From assembly GCA_964458795.1 (NCBI GenBank), contig CAYWJW010000016.1:1-31595 (forward strand): 31,595 bases of DNA. Direction: 5' to 3'. The DNA comes from JAJTHY01 sp964458795 (lineage in GTDB: Bacteria > Pseudomonadota > Alphaproteobacteria > Rickettsiales > Midichloriaceae). Within the stretch, counting starts at the first letter, position 1. Each line of letters begins with the position of its first letter. Shown here piece after piece: positions 22,720-31,451 of the stretch. The position numbers were made by a program, and so were the translations under genes. The notes beneath the pieces are model-generated. The model made no database searches. It had not been told where the DNA came from and was given only the letters and a program-made list of their open reading frames with translations.

Positions 22720-23516
22720 TTAAAAAAGCATTAATGCTCATTGCAATGCTGCTAATAGTTGCAATTGTAGGAGTATATAGTTACTTCGATATTATGGTTA
22801 AACGCGCAATTGAGATCTATGGATCTGATATTTTAGGGGTTAAAGTTTTAGTTGGCGATGTGTCTACTTCTCTAAAAAGCGGAACAATTTCCATAGGTGG
22901 CATTCATATAGCAAACCCTCCAGGGTTTAGAGGAGGGGTGATGTTCGAGATGGAACATGTTAGGATGACTTTAGATATAAGATCATTAATCAGCCCAGTG
23001 GTTAGAATTTATGATATCCATGTGAAAAGACCTGCTTTAGTATACGAGTTTGGTCCTTATGGGGATAATATCTCTGTATTTAAGAGCTATGTACACTCTC
23101 ATGATGTGCATGCTTCTAAGGGTAGCCTGGCAAAAAACTCTACTAAGAAAAAAGTCATCATCTCTAGCTTTAGAATTGAAAATGGTCACGCTACGGCGAG
23201 CCTTGCGCAGCTTGCAATTAAATCGGTTATTCTACCGAACATTTATCTTAGTAATATAGGGGCCGCGCAGGGTGGAGTATCATTCGAACAAGCGGCAACA
23301 GAAATTGCAGATGAGGTAGTTAGAGTGATTAAACAGATGAAACTGAACTCAATACTAAAACATCTTGATAAGCTTCCGTTAGATGCTGCAGAAACTTTGA
23401 GAACTACTGGTTTAGAAGGTGCAGTAGGCGCGACAGAGACTGTAGGATCTGCTGGTGTAGAAGGTATTAAAGGCACAACCGGGGCTGTTGGAGAGGTGCT
23501 GAAGAATCTCTTCTAG
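22716..23516 (+). CDS. AsmA-like envelope protein
   Basis: Protein of 266 residues. One N-terminal membrane span (about 5-25) precedes a periplasmic domain with features of the AsmA/DUF748 family: VKVLVGDVSTSLKSGTISIGGIHIANPPGF, then EMEHVRMTLDIRSLISPVVRIYDIHVKRPALVYE, a run of beta strands as in lipid-transfer AsmA-like proteins. The C-terminus is Gly/Ala/Thr-rich with short repeats (LEGAVGATETVGSAGVEGIKG). It is much shorter than full AsmA (over 600). It is translationally coupled to the transaldolase gene, with no obvious functional link. A role in lipid transport or outer membrane upkeep is inferred from family only. Confidence 0.7.
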   Translation: MIKKALMLIAMLLIVAIVGVYSYFDIMVKRAIEIYGSDILGVKVLVGDVSTSLKSGTISIGGIHIANPPGFRGGVMFEMEHVRMTLDIRSLISPVVRIYDIHVKRPALVYEFGPYGDNISVFKSYVHSHDVHASKGSLAKNSTKKKVIISSFRIENGHATASLAQLAIKSVILPNIYLSNIGAAQGGVSFEQAATEIADEVVRVIKQMKLNSILKHLDKLPLDAAETLRTTGLEGAVGATETVGSAGVEGIKGTTGAVGEVLKNLF

Positions 23517-23661
23517 GCTATCCATAGTACGAATAAAATATAAGATAAGAAAATTTGCCTTTAGTTCGGTGCAGTGCAGATTTAACGAAAGTTTAAAATT
23601 AATTGCCTTGCTATCTCTTATGTAGAATAGTAAAAGAAGAAAAAAATTTTGTGTATATCCT

Positions 23662-24243
23662 ATGCAGTCAATGTTGCAAAAATTCTTTAGTCGCTTCCCA
23701 GTAATAGAGCTTGGAGATATTAAGCTTCGCGATTTAATGCTTTCCGACAGGGGAGGATATTTTAAGATGATGTCTGATCCAGAGGCTGTACAATATTTGT
23801 CCGATGAGGATATTCCCAAAACCTTAGAAGATACAGATGAGGAGATAAAATATTGGGGAGGTCTTTACTATCGCAAGCAAAGTATTTTTTGGGCAATTGC
23901 CGACAGTAAAACTGACGAATTTATGGGAACAATAGGTTTCAATAACTGGAATTTCCATAACCAGCGTGCTGAAGTAAGCTATGATTTGCTTAGTGAACAT
24001 TGGCGGAAAGGGATTATGACACGTGCATTAAGGAATGTCATGATATTTGGGTTTAAGAATATGAATCTGTATAGGGTGGAGGCACGTACTATGCTTGATA
24101 ACCAGCCTTCCAAAGGCTTGCTTGAAAAAGTTGGCTTTAAACAAGAAGGTATCCAGAGGGGATACCGCATTATTCGCGGACAACCTACTGATATCACCTT
24201 ATATGGATTGACCAAAAAGGATTACTCTGGCTTTCTGGTATAA
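23662..24243 (+). CDS. GNAT-family N-acetyltransferase (RimJ/RimL-like)
   Basis: Protein of 193 residues of the Acetyltransf_3 type. IKLRDLMLSDRGGYFKMMSDPEAVQYL is the usual N-terminal strand and helix. FMGTIGFNNWN and AEVSYDLLSEHWRKGIMTRALRNVMIFGF contain the acetyl-CoA-binding loop (R/Q-x-x-G-x-G/A type), and VEARTMLDNQPSKGLLEKVGFKQEG is the C-terminal signature. Proteins of this type acetylate N-termini of ribosomal proteins or small amines; the substrate is unknown. The 145-nt gap upstream holds no gene; a TAGAAT-like box is present about 40 nt before the start. Confidence 0.85.
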   Translation: MQSMLQKFFSRFPVIELGDIKLRDLMLSDRGGYFKMMSDPEAVQYLSDEDIPKTLEDTDEEIKYWGGLYYRKQSIFWAIADSKTDEFMGTIGFNNWNFHNQRAEVSYDLLSEHWRKGIMTRALRNVMIFGFKNMNLYRVEARTMLDNQPSKGLLEKVGFKQEGIQRGYRIIRGQPTDITLYGLTKKDYSGFLV

Positions 24244-24266
24244 CTCATACTAGACATAATTCATTC

Positions 24267-24295
24267 TTGCTTAATAGCCTTTCGGTAGTTAGAAT
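24267..24295 (+). promoter_or_regulatory. Predicted promoter of the aspartate aminotransferase gene
   Basis: TTGCTT (24267-24272), exactly 17 bases, then TAGAAT (24290-24295): a sigma70-type promoter 31 nt before the start codon. Confidence 0.55.
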
Positions 24296-24326
24296 GTACC
24301 TCAAGAAATTTTGTAAGTGAGCCAGA

Positions 24327-25526
24327 ATGATTATAGCTGAAAGACTTAAGAAAATTAAACCCTCGCCTACTCTTGCGGTTACTAATAAAGCTGCAGAGCT
24401 TAAAAGCCAGGGGCTTGATGTTATAGGGTTAGGTGCTGGAGAGCCGGATTTTGATACTCCGGATAATATTAAAGAGGCTGCAATTGCTGCTATAAAGCGC
24501 GGCGAAACTAAGTATACTACCGTTGACGGTACTGCCGTGCTCAAAAAGGCTATAGCAGCTAAGTTTGAACGTGAGAATGGCCTTAAGTATGAGACATCTC
24601 AGATAACAGTAGGTAGTGGCGGCAAACATACGCTTTTTAATGCTATCTATGCAACTGTAAATAATGGTGATGAAGTTATTATTCCCGCTCCATACTGGGT
24701 TTCTTATATCGATATAGTCGCGATTTCTGATGGTGTGCCTGTAGTTATAAGCACCAAAGAGGAAGATGGATTCAAACTCAAACCGGAGATGCTGGAAGAG
24801 GCTATAACAAATAAAACTAAGTGGCTAATTCTTAACTCTCCGAGTAACCCGACCGGAAGCACATATTCATATGATGAACTTAGAGGGATTGCAGATGTGT
24901 TGCTCAAGCATCCTCATGTTATGGTTCTCACTGATGACATCTATGAGCACGTAATCTACGATGACTTTAAGTTCTTCACTATAGCCCAGGTAGAACCAAA
25001 GCTATATGAGCGTACCTTTACATTAAATGGGGTGTCTAAGGCCTATTCGATGACTGGCTGGCGTATTGGTTATGGTGCAGGCCCTAAGGAGATTATAAAA
25101 GCGATTAGCGTAATACAATCTCAAAGCACATCTAACCCTTGCTCGATAAGTCAAGCGGCATCGGTGGAGGCTCTCAATGGTCCGCAGGACTTTATCCCGC
25201 GTAACAATGAGATATTCAAGAAGCGTAGAGACTTGGTAGTTGAAGGACTTAATCAGGCCAATGGTATCAATTGCTTGCGCCCAGAGGGGGCATTCTACGC
25301 GTTTCCAAGTTGCAAGGGTGTTCTCGGCAAAAAGACTCTGAAAGGTTTTGAGATTAAAAACTGCAATGATTTTGCAAGCTATTTGCTTGAAGATGCCCTT
25401 ATAGCGGTGGTTCCTGGAGTTGCATTTGGAGCTGAGAACTACTTTAGAATATCCTATGCAACCTCAGAAGAGAACTTAATAAGGTCTTGCGAGAGAATAA
25501 TTAGAGCCTGTGCAGATTTGGTATAG
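24327..25526 (+). CDS. aatA: Aspartate aminotransferase (class I, subgroup Ib)
   Basis: PLP enzyme of 399 residues. The Schiff-base lysine is K238 in LNGVSKAYSMTGWRIGYG. LGAGEPDFDTPDNI, SGGKHTLFNAIYA (phosphate-binding), NSPSNPTGSTY and the C-terminal FRISYATSEENL with the substrate-carboxylate Arg are all present. It interconverts aspartate and oxaloacetate with glutamate/2-oxoglutarate; members of this alphaproteobacterial subgroup may also use prephenate. It is a single gene with its own promoter, convergent with the VWA gene across 24 nt. Confidence 0.94.
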   Translation: MIIAERLKKIKPSPTLAVTNKAAELKSQGLDVIGLGAGEPDFDTPDNIKEAAIAAIKRGETKYTTVDGTAVLKKAIAAKFERENGLKYETSQITVGSGGKHTLFNAIYATVNNGDEVIIPAPYWVSYIDIVAISDGVPVVISTKEEDGFKLKPEMLEEAITNKTKWLILNSPSNPTGSTYSYDELRGIADVLLKHPHVMVLTDDIYEHVIYDDFKFFTIAQVEPKLYERTFTLNGVSKAYSMTGWRIGYGAGPKEIIKAISVIQSQSTSNPCSISQAASVEALNGPQDFIPRNNEIFKKRRDLVVEGLNQANGINCLRPEGAFYAFPSCKGVLGKKTLKGFEIKNCNDFASYLLEDALIAVVPGVAFGAENYFRISYATSEENLIRSCERIIRACADLV

Positions 25527-25550
25527 TGTAAGCTTACTAAGCTATGGTTG

Positions 25551-27101
25551 TTAAAGTAGCCCTGAACTTTGAAAAACTGCTCTTTCCTCTCTTCCACATG
25601 GGACATAAATTCCCATTTTGATTATATCTGCCAAGGGTAAGCTGTGATCAGAAACCTTAGGCTGGTCTGCTGTTACCTGCATAGTTGTAAGAATGCCTGT
25701 TGAAGACAAAAATTCTACCACAGTTTTAGCTTGTCCTATACCAGACAGGTATTTAGTGAGTGAGAGCATATTAAAATTATCACCTAAATTTTCAACCGAA
25801 GCTCCTATATTTTGTGATATTCTTGTAAAAAAATCTTTATCATAATCTCCGGCACCAAAAGCATACATCGAAAACTGCGGATTTTTACATCTTTTTTGCC
25901 TTAGCTTTTCTAATATATTTTCTTCTCCTCTTTCCATTTTTGGGTTTTGTTTACCATCAGAGAATAAAAATATTACGTCATTGCTATCGGTTTTGATTCT
26001 CTTAACAGCTTCCTCTATCGCAAGATATAAGGATGTTTTATGTTTTGTTTCGACTGTTTCGACTTTATCTAATACTGATAAGTAAGTCTGCTGCGCTGAG
26101 GGCGATGTTTCGCAATTATTTAAGCTTGGCATAGTTCCAAGCAGATTAACCTCACTGTTAAAGGTATAAATTTCAATTTCGGTATTTTTATATAGCTCCC
26201 TTAAATCCCCTATAATTGAAAGAATATTTTTCTTATATTCGTTCATGTATTTCTGCATACTTTTACTAGTATCCATTAAGATTATAACTCTTGGAGATTT
26301 TTCTAATTCAAACCTCTCTTTTTCATGAAGTATGCTGGATAATGCTAAAATTGGATAAACTGTATCATTATCTTCTTTTTTATATATCGTACCAGTTCCC
26401 ACTAACTTATTAAAATATTTTATCAGTTCTTTTTTATTAAATATCAGTGAACTTTGCGAACTTGATTGCTCTTGGTGAGCGTATAAGTCTCCCGTCATTT
26501 GTGCACTACAATACCCTGCTATATCCATAGTAACTTCTAGAGATGGAGGTGTAAGGACTTTATTAATTTGTAGTAGTTGATTCTTTACAATCTCAGAAAC
26601 AAAGCTGTCAGGCTGTTCTTCCCTTATTTTCTCAAAATTAACAGTATTTGAGTTTAAAAATAAGGCAAGCTTAGGGTCGCTAAGCGCAGATTGAGTTAAC
26701 TTAAAATAAGTTTCCATCAATGTTAGTCGAGTTTTATTTGGGAAATCTTGTGTCAATACCCACTTATGCTCAGAAGGATCTAGTTTAAATTCAGATAATC
26801 TTAAATCAAGCCCTTCTAAAAAGCTTTCATCTAAGACTTTTTCAAGAAATTCTTGCGGTGATAATTCGGGTACATAAATCTCATTTTCAAAAACAGAATG
26901 GATTATACCTTCTCTAATTTTGTGTGGAACAGATAGTAATAACTCTGTATTAGACTTAGTCTCAACTGATCCACATTCAATCTTAACGGTCTCTTCTGTG
27001 AGATTCACAACAGTTATTTGTGGGTTATTCAGCAGTGTTTGAAGGAATACCTCCCAATGTTTCTTATCATCATACGTTTGTATATTACTACTATCTAGCA
27101 T
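25551..27101 (-). CDS. von Willebrand factor A domain protein, otherwise unknown
   Basis: Protein of 516 residues. A VWA domain lies at about 270-440 with a complete metal-ion-dependent adhesion site: D277-x-S279-x-S281 (MDTSKSM), T356 (HKTSLYLAI) and D382 (LFSDGK). The N-terminal 260 residues and the C-terminal 70 are not recognised; no signal peptide or membrane span is evident, so it is probably cytoplasmic or exported by a non-Sec route. No MoxR-type AAA+ partner, usual for bacterial cytoplasmic VWA proteins, is near. The gene looks more AT-rich than its neighbours, which hints at transfer. A GAGG ribosome-binding site precedes the ATG. Confidence 0.8.
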   Translation of the reverse strand: MLDSSNIQTYDDKKHWEVFLQTLLNNPQITVVNLTEETVKIECGSVETKSNTELLLSVPHKIREGIIHSVFENEIYVPELSPQEFLEKVLDESFLEGLDLRLSEFKLDPSEHKWVLTQDFPNKTRLTLMETYFKLTQSALSDPKLALFLNSNTVNFEKIREEQPDSFVSEIVKNQLLQINKVLTPPSLEVTMDIAGYCSAQMTGDLYAHQEQSSSQSSLIFNKKELIKYFNKLVGTGTIYKKEDNDTVYPILALSSILHEKERFELEKSPRVIILMDTSKSMQKYMNEYKKNILSIIGDLRELYKNTEIEIYTFNSEVNLLGTMPSLNNCETSPSAQQTYLSVLDKVETVETKHKTSLYLAIEEAVKRIKTDSNDVIFLFSDGKQNPKMERGEENILEKLRQKRCKNPQFSMYAFGAGDYDKDFFTRISQNIGASVENLGDNFNMLSLTKYLSGIGQAKTVVEFLSSTGILTTMQVTADQPKVSDHSLPLADIIKMGIYVPCGREERAVFQSSGLL

Positions 27102-27128
27102 CGCAACCTCTATAATTTTTCAGCGGCG

Positions 27129-27157
27129 ACCATAAGTCAATAATAAGCAATCGTCAA
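27129..27157 (-). promoter_or_regulatory. Possible promoter of the VWA gene
   Basis: On the minus strand TTGACG (27152-27157), 17 bases, then TATGGT (27129-27134), 28 nt before the start codon. The -10 match is weak. Confidence 0.35.
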
Positions 27158-27241
27158 CTTGTTACTATATCATTTTCCTGAAATTTCCTGAAAAATAACT
27201 GTGTGTATGTGCATTTGCGCAGTTATTTACAGAAAACGGCA

Positions 27242-27826
27242 TTACTTGCGCCCAGCCACAAATTGAGCGGTTATGTTTGCGATGCGCTCGCCAAAAAGTT
27301 TTGCTGTTTCAAGGTCTCCGTCGGAAGGATTGAATTCCGGCGTGTCATTATTAGATTGAGTCATAAGACCAGAGTAGCTACCCAAACGGTTTATATCATC
27401 ACGCTGAGGCATATCTTTCCCGGTTTTCATGGGGCCCATGAGACCCAGTCCAACCCATATCATGCCATGTTGCATTGCATTTATGAAGAGTTGCGTAAGA
27501 GAGCTTAGCTTATCACCGCTAAGTCCCATAGAATTAGTGAATCCTGCAGCGATCTTGTCTTTCCATTCAAGTTTCATCCACCGCCCAGAAGCTGTCTCTA
27601 TAAACTCTTTGAGTTTAGCGCTCACACTTCCCATGTAAGTAGGTGTACCAAATATTATGGCATCAGAGCTATCAATGGTCTTCCATGCGGCCTCACTCAG
27701 CTCAGCAACATTAATAATGTGAACATCCGCGTCTTTACGTAGTTTAGCTCCTTCAGCTACTGATTGGGCAACTTTAGCAGTATGTCCGAATCCGCTATAA
27801 TAAACTATTGAGATTTTTATAGCCAT
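27242..27826 (-). CDS. wrbA: NAD(P)H:quinone oxidoreductase, WrbA-type flavodoxin-like protein
   Basis: Protein of 194 residues with the flavodoxin fold. ISIVYYSGFGHTAKVAQSVAEGA binds the FMN phosphate. FGTPTYMGSVSAKLKEFIE and the GLMTQSNNDTPEFNPSDGDLETAKLFGERIA end are typical of WrbA. Such enzymes reduce quinones by two electrons, protecting against redox cycling. It lies 59 nt downstream of rimK on the same strand, with a GGAG-like site before the ATG, and may be cotranscribed or separately started. Confidence 0.9.
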   Translation of the reverse strand: MAIKISIVYYSGFGHTAKVAQSVAEGAKLRKDADVHIINVAELSEAAWKTIDSSDAIIFGTPTYMGSVSAKLKEFIETASGRWMKLEWKDKIAAGFTNSMGLSGDKLSSLTQLFINAMQHGMIWVGLGLMGPMKTGKDMPQRDDINRLGSYSGLMTQSNNDTPEFNPSDGDLETAKLFGERIANITAQFVAGRK

Positions 27827-27885
27827 AAGCCATCTCCTTAATTCGTTGATAATTCTATAGTAGCTTAAAATATGCAGGTATACAA

Positions 27886-28788
27886 CTAGCCGTTTAAATT
27901 GCCATTCAAAGGCTTAGCATGGATTTCTAGATATTTTATGATCATATCAGCAATATCTAGTCCGCTTGCAGCTTCAATGCCCTTAAGTCCTGGAGAAGAA
28001 TTAACTTCCAGTACTAGAGGACCTCGCTCGGAACGCACTATATCAACGCCAGCAACGTTTAACCCTATAATTTTAGCGGCCTGAACAGCCATTTTACGCT
28101 CCTTAGGTGTTATTTTTACAACCTCAGCAGTGCCTCCACGATGGATGTTTGACCTGAAATCTCCACTAAGAGCTTTACGACGCATTGCTGCCACAACTTT
28201 ATCGCCAATCACAAAGCATCTAATATCCATGCCCTTAGCTTCTTTGATGAACTCCTGGACTAAAAAGAAGGCTTCTAAATCACGGAAAGCTTCTATGAGA
28301 GTTTCAGCCATTCTGGTAGTTTCTGCAAGCAATACTCCTTTACCCTGAGCACCTTCAAGTAACTTTATAACCACCGGTGCACCCCCAACCATTTTGATCA
28401 AATCCCTAGAATTTGATGGCGAATGAGCAAAGCCGGTAATTGGCATTCCTATACCTTTACGAGCGAGCATTTGATGCGCTCTTAATTTATCGCCGCCTCT
28501 GGTTATTGCTATGGACGGGTTGAGCGAATATGTGCCCATAGATTCAAATTGACGCAGTACGGCAGTTGCATAAAAAGTTATGGACGCGCCGATACGAGGT
28601 ATTATCGCATCGAAGTTCTCCAGAATCTCACCCTGCTTGTAGTGAACCTCAGACTTGTCTGGATTTATATTCATATAGCATTTAAGGCTATCTATAACTC
28701 GAACCTTATGTCCGCGATTGACCGCAGCATCATAAAGCCTGGAGGTTGAGTAGAGGCGGTTGTTTCTAGAGAGTATTGCTATCTTCAT
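27886..28788 (-). CDS. rimK: Ribosomal protein S6--L-glutamate ligase
   Basis: ATP-grasp ligase of 300 residues, the exact length of E. coli RimK. The N-terminus is MKIAILSRNNRLYSTSRL. SITFYATAVLRQFESMG, APVVIKLLEGAQGKGVLLAE (ATP loop), VQEFIKEAKGMDIRCFVIGDKVVAAMRR and PLVLEVNSSPGLKGIE (metal-binding E-x-N) are all canonical. RimK adds glutamates to the C-terminus of ribosomal protein S6 and can make poly-glutamate in vitro. The gene for the RimB-like aspartic protease ends 8 nt upstream, forming a classical rimB-rimK pair. Confidence 0.95.
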   Translation of the reverse strand: MKIAILSRNNRLYSTSRLYDAAVNRGHKVRVIDSLKCYMNINPDKSEVHYKQGEILENFDAIIPRIGASITFYATAVLRQFESMGTYSLNPSIAITRGGDKLRAHQMLARKGIGMPITGFAHSPSNSRDLIKMVGGAPVVIKLLEGAQGKGVLLAETTRMAETLIEAFRDLEAFFLVQEFIKEAKGMDIRCFVIGDKVVAAMRRKALSGDFRSNIHRGGTAEVVKITPKERKMAVQAAKIIGLNVAGVDIVRSERGPLVLEVNSSPGLKGIEAASGLDIADMIIKYLEIHAKPLNGNLNG

Positions 28789-28796
28789 AACTTAAC

Positions 28797-29270
28797 TTAT
28801 AAAACTTTCTTATATAATTCTTTGAGTAACTTGCTACTAATCTTGCCGTGTAGGAACTTATGCCCTGAGTTAACTAATATTTTTCCACTCAATGCTTCCC
28901 TTCCTATCAGCATTCTCATACCCATTGAATCGCGATTTGTCAAATTTAATTCTATCTCCCACTCAAAACTTCCTATCTTTAACGTTACCCTTATGACCGG
29001 TCTTTTTCTTGATAACCCACTTGAGCTTTTAACACTACGTTTATCATAAAGACGAGATAGACAGGAGCGTGTGATCTTTTTGCTCTTCTGCAATGGATGC
29101 AGGTTATACCTAACATAAGGCACTCCTTTAATAGATACATATTTTATATCATAGGCATGCAGAGATGATGTGGCAGCACCAGTATCTATCTTGGCTTTAA
29201 TGGCGGGCAGCTCAAGTTCTGGTATGGTAACCCACTCCTTCCATCCAACAATTAAAAAAGGTGTATCCAT
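28797..29270 (-). CDS. RimK-associated retropepsin-like aspartic protease (RimB, DUF785)
   Basis: Protein of 157 residues with the retropepsin-type motif IKAKIDTGAATSSLHA (catalytic Asp in D-T-G-A) and the second family motif MRMLIGREAL, then ILVNSGHKFL. Databases often call it an ATP-dependent zinc protease, but the motif is aspartic. In Pseudomonas the partner RimB modulates RimK activity, so proximity to rimK (8 nt) fits. It starts 6 nt after the ybjQ stop. Confidence 0.88.
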   Translation of the reverse strand: MDTPFLIVGWKEWVTIPELELPAIKAKIDTGAATSSLHAYDIKYVSIKGVPYVRYNLHPLQKSKKITRSCLSRLYDKRSVKSSSGLSRKRPVIRVTLKIGSFEWEIELNLTNRDSMGMRMLIGREALSGKILVNSGHKFLHGKISSKLLKELYKKVL

Positions 29271-29276
29271 ACATTC

Positions 29277-29609
29277 CTAGTAAGCATTTGCTTTAACAGC
29301 GCTGCCATATACATGTACTTCACAATATCCACTACTTAAGCGCAAGCTTTCAAAGCGTACGTTAATAATGGTATTGGCGCCCAGTTTAATGGCTTCATTT
29401 TTCATGCTTTCTATCGCAATATGTCTGGCTTCATCGAAGGTATGGTCAAGCTCTTTAAGCTCTCCTCCAAAAAAGCTTCTAAAGGACAGCTGTAAAGTTT
29501 TTAGAATATTCCCTTTTATTACTGAAGAGCCAGAGACCAAACCCATGTGCTCTTCAATATCCATATTTGGTAGGTGCTCAAGTGTGGTTATAGTAAATTT
29601 TTCTTCCAT
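29277..29609 (-). CDS. YbjQ/UPF0145 family protein
   Basis: Protein of 110 residues of the YbjQ/UPF0145 family. Conserved segments are MGLVSGSSVI, FGGELKELDHTFDEARHIAIESM and GANTIINVRFE. The family assembles into oligomers and has been suggested to bind metals, with no settled role. It is the second gene of the M48-like/ybjQ/rimB/rimK operon, starting 12 nt after the peptidase homologue. Confidence 0.85.
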   Translation of the reverse strand: MEEKFTITTLEHLPNMDIEEHMGLVSGSSVIKGNILKTLQLSFRSFFGGELKELDHTFDEARHIAIESMKNEAIKLGANTIINVRFESLRLSSGYCEVHVYGSAVKANAY

Positions 29610-29621
29610 AAAAACTCATCA

Positions 29622-31451
29622 TTAGTTATTTAAAGTATCTTTAGGTGGTGCTTTCTTAAGAATATCTTCAATGCGTTTCTGCAATACTCTATAATCAGAT
29701 TTTTCCTTATTAGTCTGAAACTCAATGCCACTACTCGTTACAGTGAAGCTACCAAAGCGACTCGCTAAGAACTGTATTATAATAGCCTGCGTTTCTAATA
29801 TCTTACGGTCTCTATCTATATAGAAATTCACTAAGGTCAATATAGCATTTTTTTCTTTTTTCCATATATTGCCAAGTACTTTTTGCTGCTCTTGGTCTTT
29901 TTGGGCATCTATTAGACCTAAGATTTGTTTATCATAATGGTTAACTATATTCCTAAAGTTTACCCCATACTTCATAACATCCATACTCGCGCGATCAAGC
30001 GCTTTCTTCTTTTGGTTAAGCTCAGCCATGGTAAGATTAGGCTGGAAGCTTAGTATGTTATTGAAAGGCCTCAAGAATTCTTGATAGGCAGCATACTGCT
30101 GGTTCATATCATCGCGATATCTAGCAAACAAACTCATGAATTTATCATTAATAGTAAGTTCTCCTGCGGAAATCTTTATTGGTTCTTCTATATTTTCAAT
30201 TACATAGTCTAAAGGCTCTTCGTTGCCAAATGCAAATCCCTGCTTTGTTATATAAGCATCTATGGCATCATTTCTCTCAAAGCTGAAAGGGTGAGTATTA
30301 AATAATTTAATATAGGCATTAGTAATTTTATAAAAATCTTCCTTGAAGATATCCCATCCACTAATTCGGCCAAATTTTTTATTTATAACATTCAATGCGA
30401 ATTCATCGGCTAGAATTTCTTCTTTAGTGGTATAATTACGATCAAAATCAGAGCGCCATACAAACAGTTTACCAACTGAACTATCTTTACCGAAGAGGCT
30501 AGTAATCAATTTTAAGTTAATTATTTTATCGCGCAGTGCACGTATATGATCACCATTGTTATAGTGCTTAATCATATGCGCGAGTGCGAACAACGCTTGG
30601 TTTTTATACTTAAGACGCTCAACAAAGCCCTTAGTCATTATTATATGTCCTGCAGGATAGAGTGTTATATTTACACTTTCATCGTTATATACATGAACTA
30701 AAAACTTATATTTGTTCCCACGTTCCTCTAGTGGAATCTCATCTATCAATGCTTGTAGCTCACTCTCAGCTTTTAATAAATCCAGGCGACCAACTCGGTC
30801 GTCAATTGCGATATTATCGACATAACTCCATAGAGTAGTTTCATCGTTAATAGAAAAGTTATGCACCAAGTAGTTGCTTAAAGCTATCGATGCTATTTTG
30901 ATGAGTATTATTGCTAATATCAATTGCATGAAAGCATATGATATTAGCTTAAATAATGGTGCCTTTTGTACTGGTTTAATCTCGCCAATTTTACGAGTAT
31001 TCATAGTGAAGATTGGTAAAGTATCAGGATAGCGATATATGGAATTGCCATAGATAAACACACTGATTTTTCGCGGACTTATCCTTTTTACTGACTCATG
31101 TACATTGAGTAGATAATTCGCCCCTGGAGAATTTTCTTTGAGGTGTGCGTAACACAAACTCTTTGCATAATGACCATAAAGTTTAAATATTTTCATATCT
31201 CCAAATCCAAAAAGAGCATAGATCTTATTTATAAAGTAGGAGATAAAGTCTACACTTATGGTTTTAGATGCGTAAACCATATTAGTTTTTTCAATAGTGA
31301 AGGCCTTAATGGTCCTCCCATTGGCAAGTACTGGGATAAAGTCCACATTACGGGCATGTTTATTTACAGCCTTAATGATAGCAAAATGCTTATACCTAGC
31401 ATAGGCATATAGTCCGAAAAGCAATATTACTATTATATATAAAATGGCCAT
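29622..31451 (-). CDS. Membrane-anchored M48-peptidase homologue with degenerate active site
   Basis: Protein of 609 residues. Hydrophobic spans lie at about 2-17 and 166-192. The region 265-400 follows the M48 layout: AGHIIMTKGFVERL, then the helix ALFALAHMIKHYNNGDH in place of HEXXH, LADEFALNVI in place of EADRxA, and THPFSFERNDAI matching THPxxxxR. The motif reads H292-M-I-K-H296, so the catalytic Glu is Met (293), and the usual third zinc ligand Glu is Leu (347). The long C-terminal tail (400-609) is helical and charged. It is probably an inactive scaffold or regulator. It heads the operon leading to rimK; the 144 nt upstream of its start hold no recognised promoter. Confidence 0.78.
   Translation of the reverse strand: MAILYIIVILLFGLYAYARYKHFAIIKAVNKHARNVDFIPVLANGRTIKAFTIEKTNMVYASKTISVDFISYFINKIYALFGFGDMKIFKLYGHYAKSLCYAHLKENSPGANYLLNVHESVKRISPRKISVFIYGNSIYRYPDTLPIFTMNTRKIGEIKPVQKAPLFKLISYAFMQLILAIILIKIASIALSNYLVHNFSINDETTLWSYVDNIAIDDRVGRLDLLKAESELQALIDEIPLEERGNKYKFLVHVYNDESVNITLYPAGHIIMTKGFVERLKYKNQALFALAHMIKHYNNGDHIRALRDKIINLKLITSLFGKDSSVGKLFVWRSDFDRNYTTKEEILADEFALNVINKKFGRISGWDIFKEDFYKITNAYIKLFNTHPFSFERNDAIDAYITKQGFAFGNEEPLDYVIENIEEPIKISAGELTINDKFMSLFARYRDDMNQQYAAYQEFLRPFNNILSFQPNLTMAELNQKKKALDRASMDVMKYGVNFRNIVNHYDKQILGLIDAQKDQEQQKVLGNIWKKEKNAILTLVNFYIDRDRKILETQAIIIQFLASRFGSFTVTSSGIEFQTNKEKSDYRVLQKRIEDILKKAPPKDTLNN

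Noticed and set aside
23535..23553. Possible fourth copy of block 2 (AATAAAATATAAGATAAG) before the GNAT gene
   Set aside because: No block 1 is found at the expected distance, so similarity may come from AT-richness.
29622..31451. Calling the M48-like gene an active metalloprotease
   Set aside because: The essential Glu of HEXXH is Met and the third ligand is lost.
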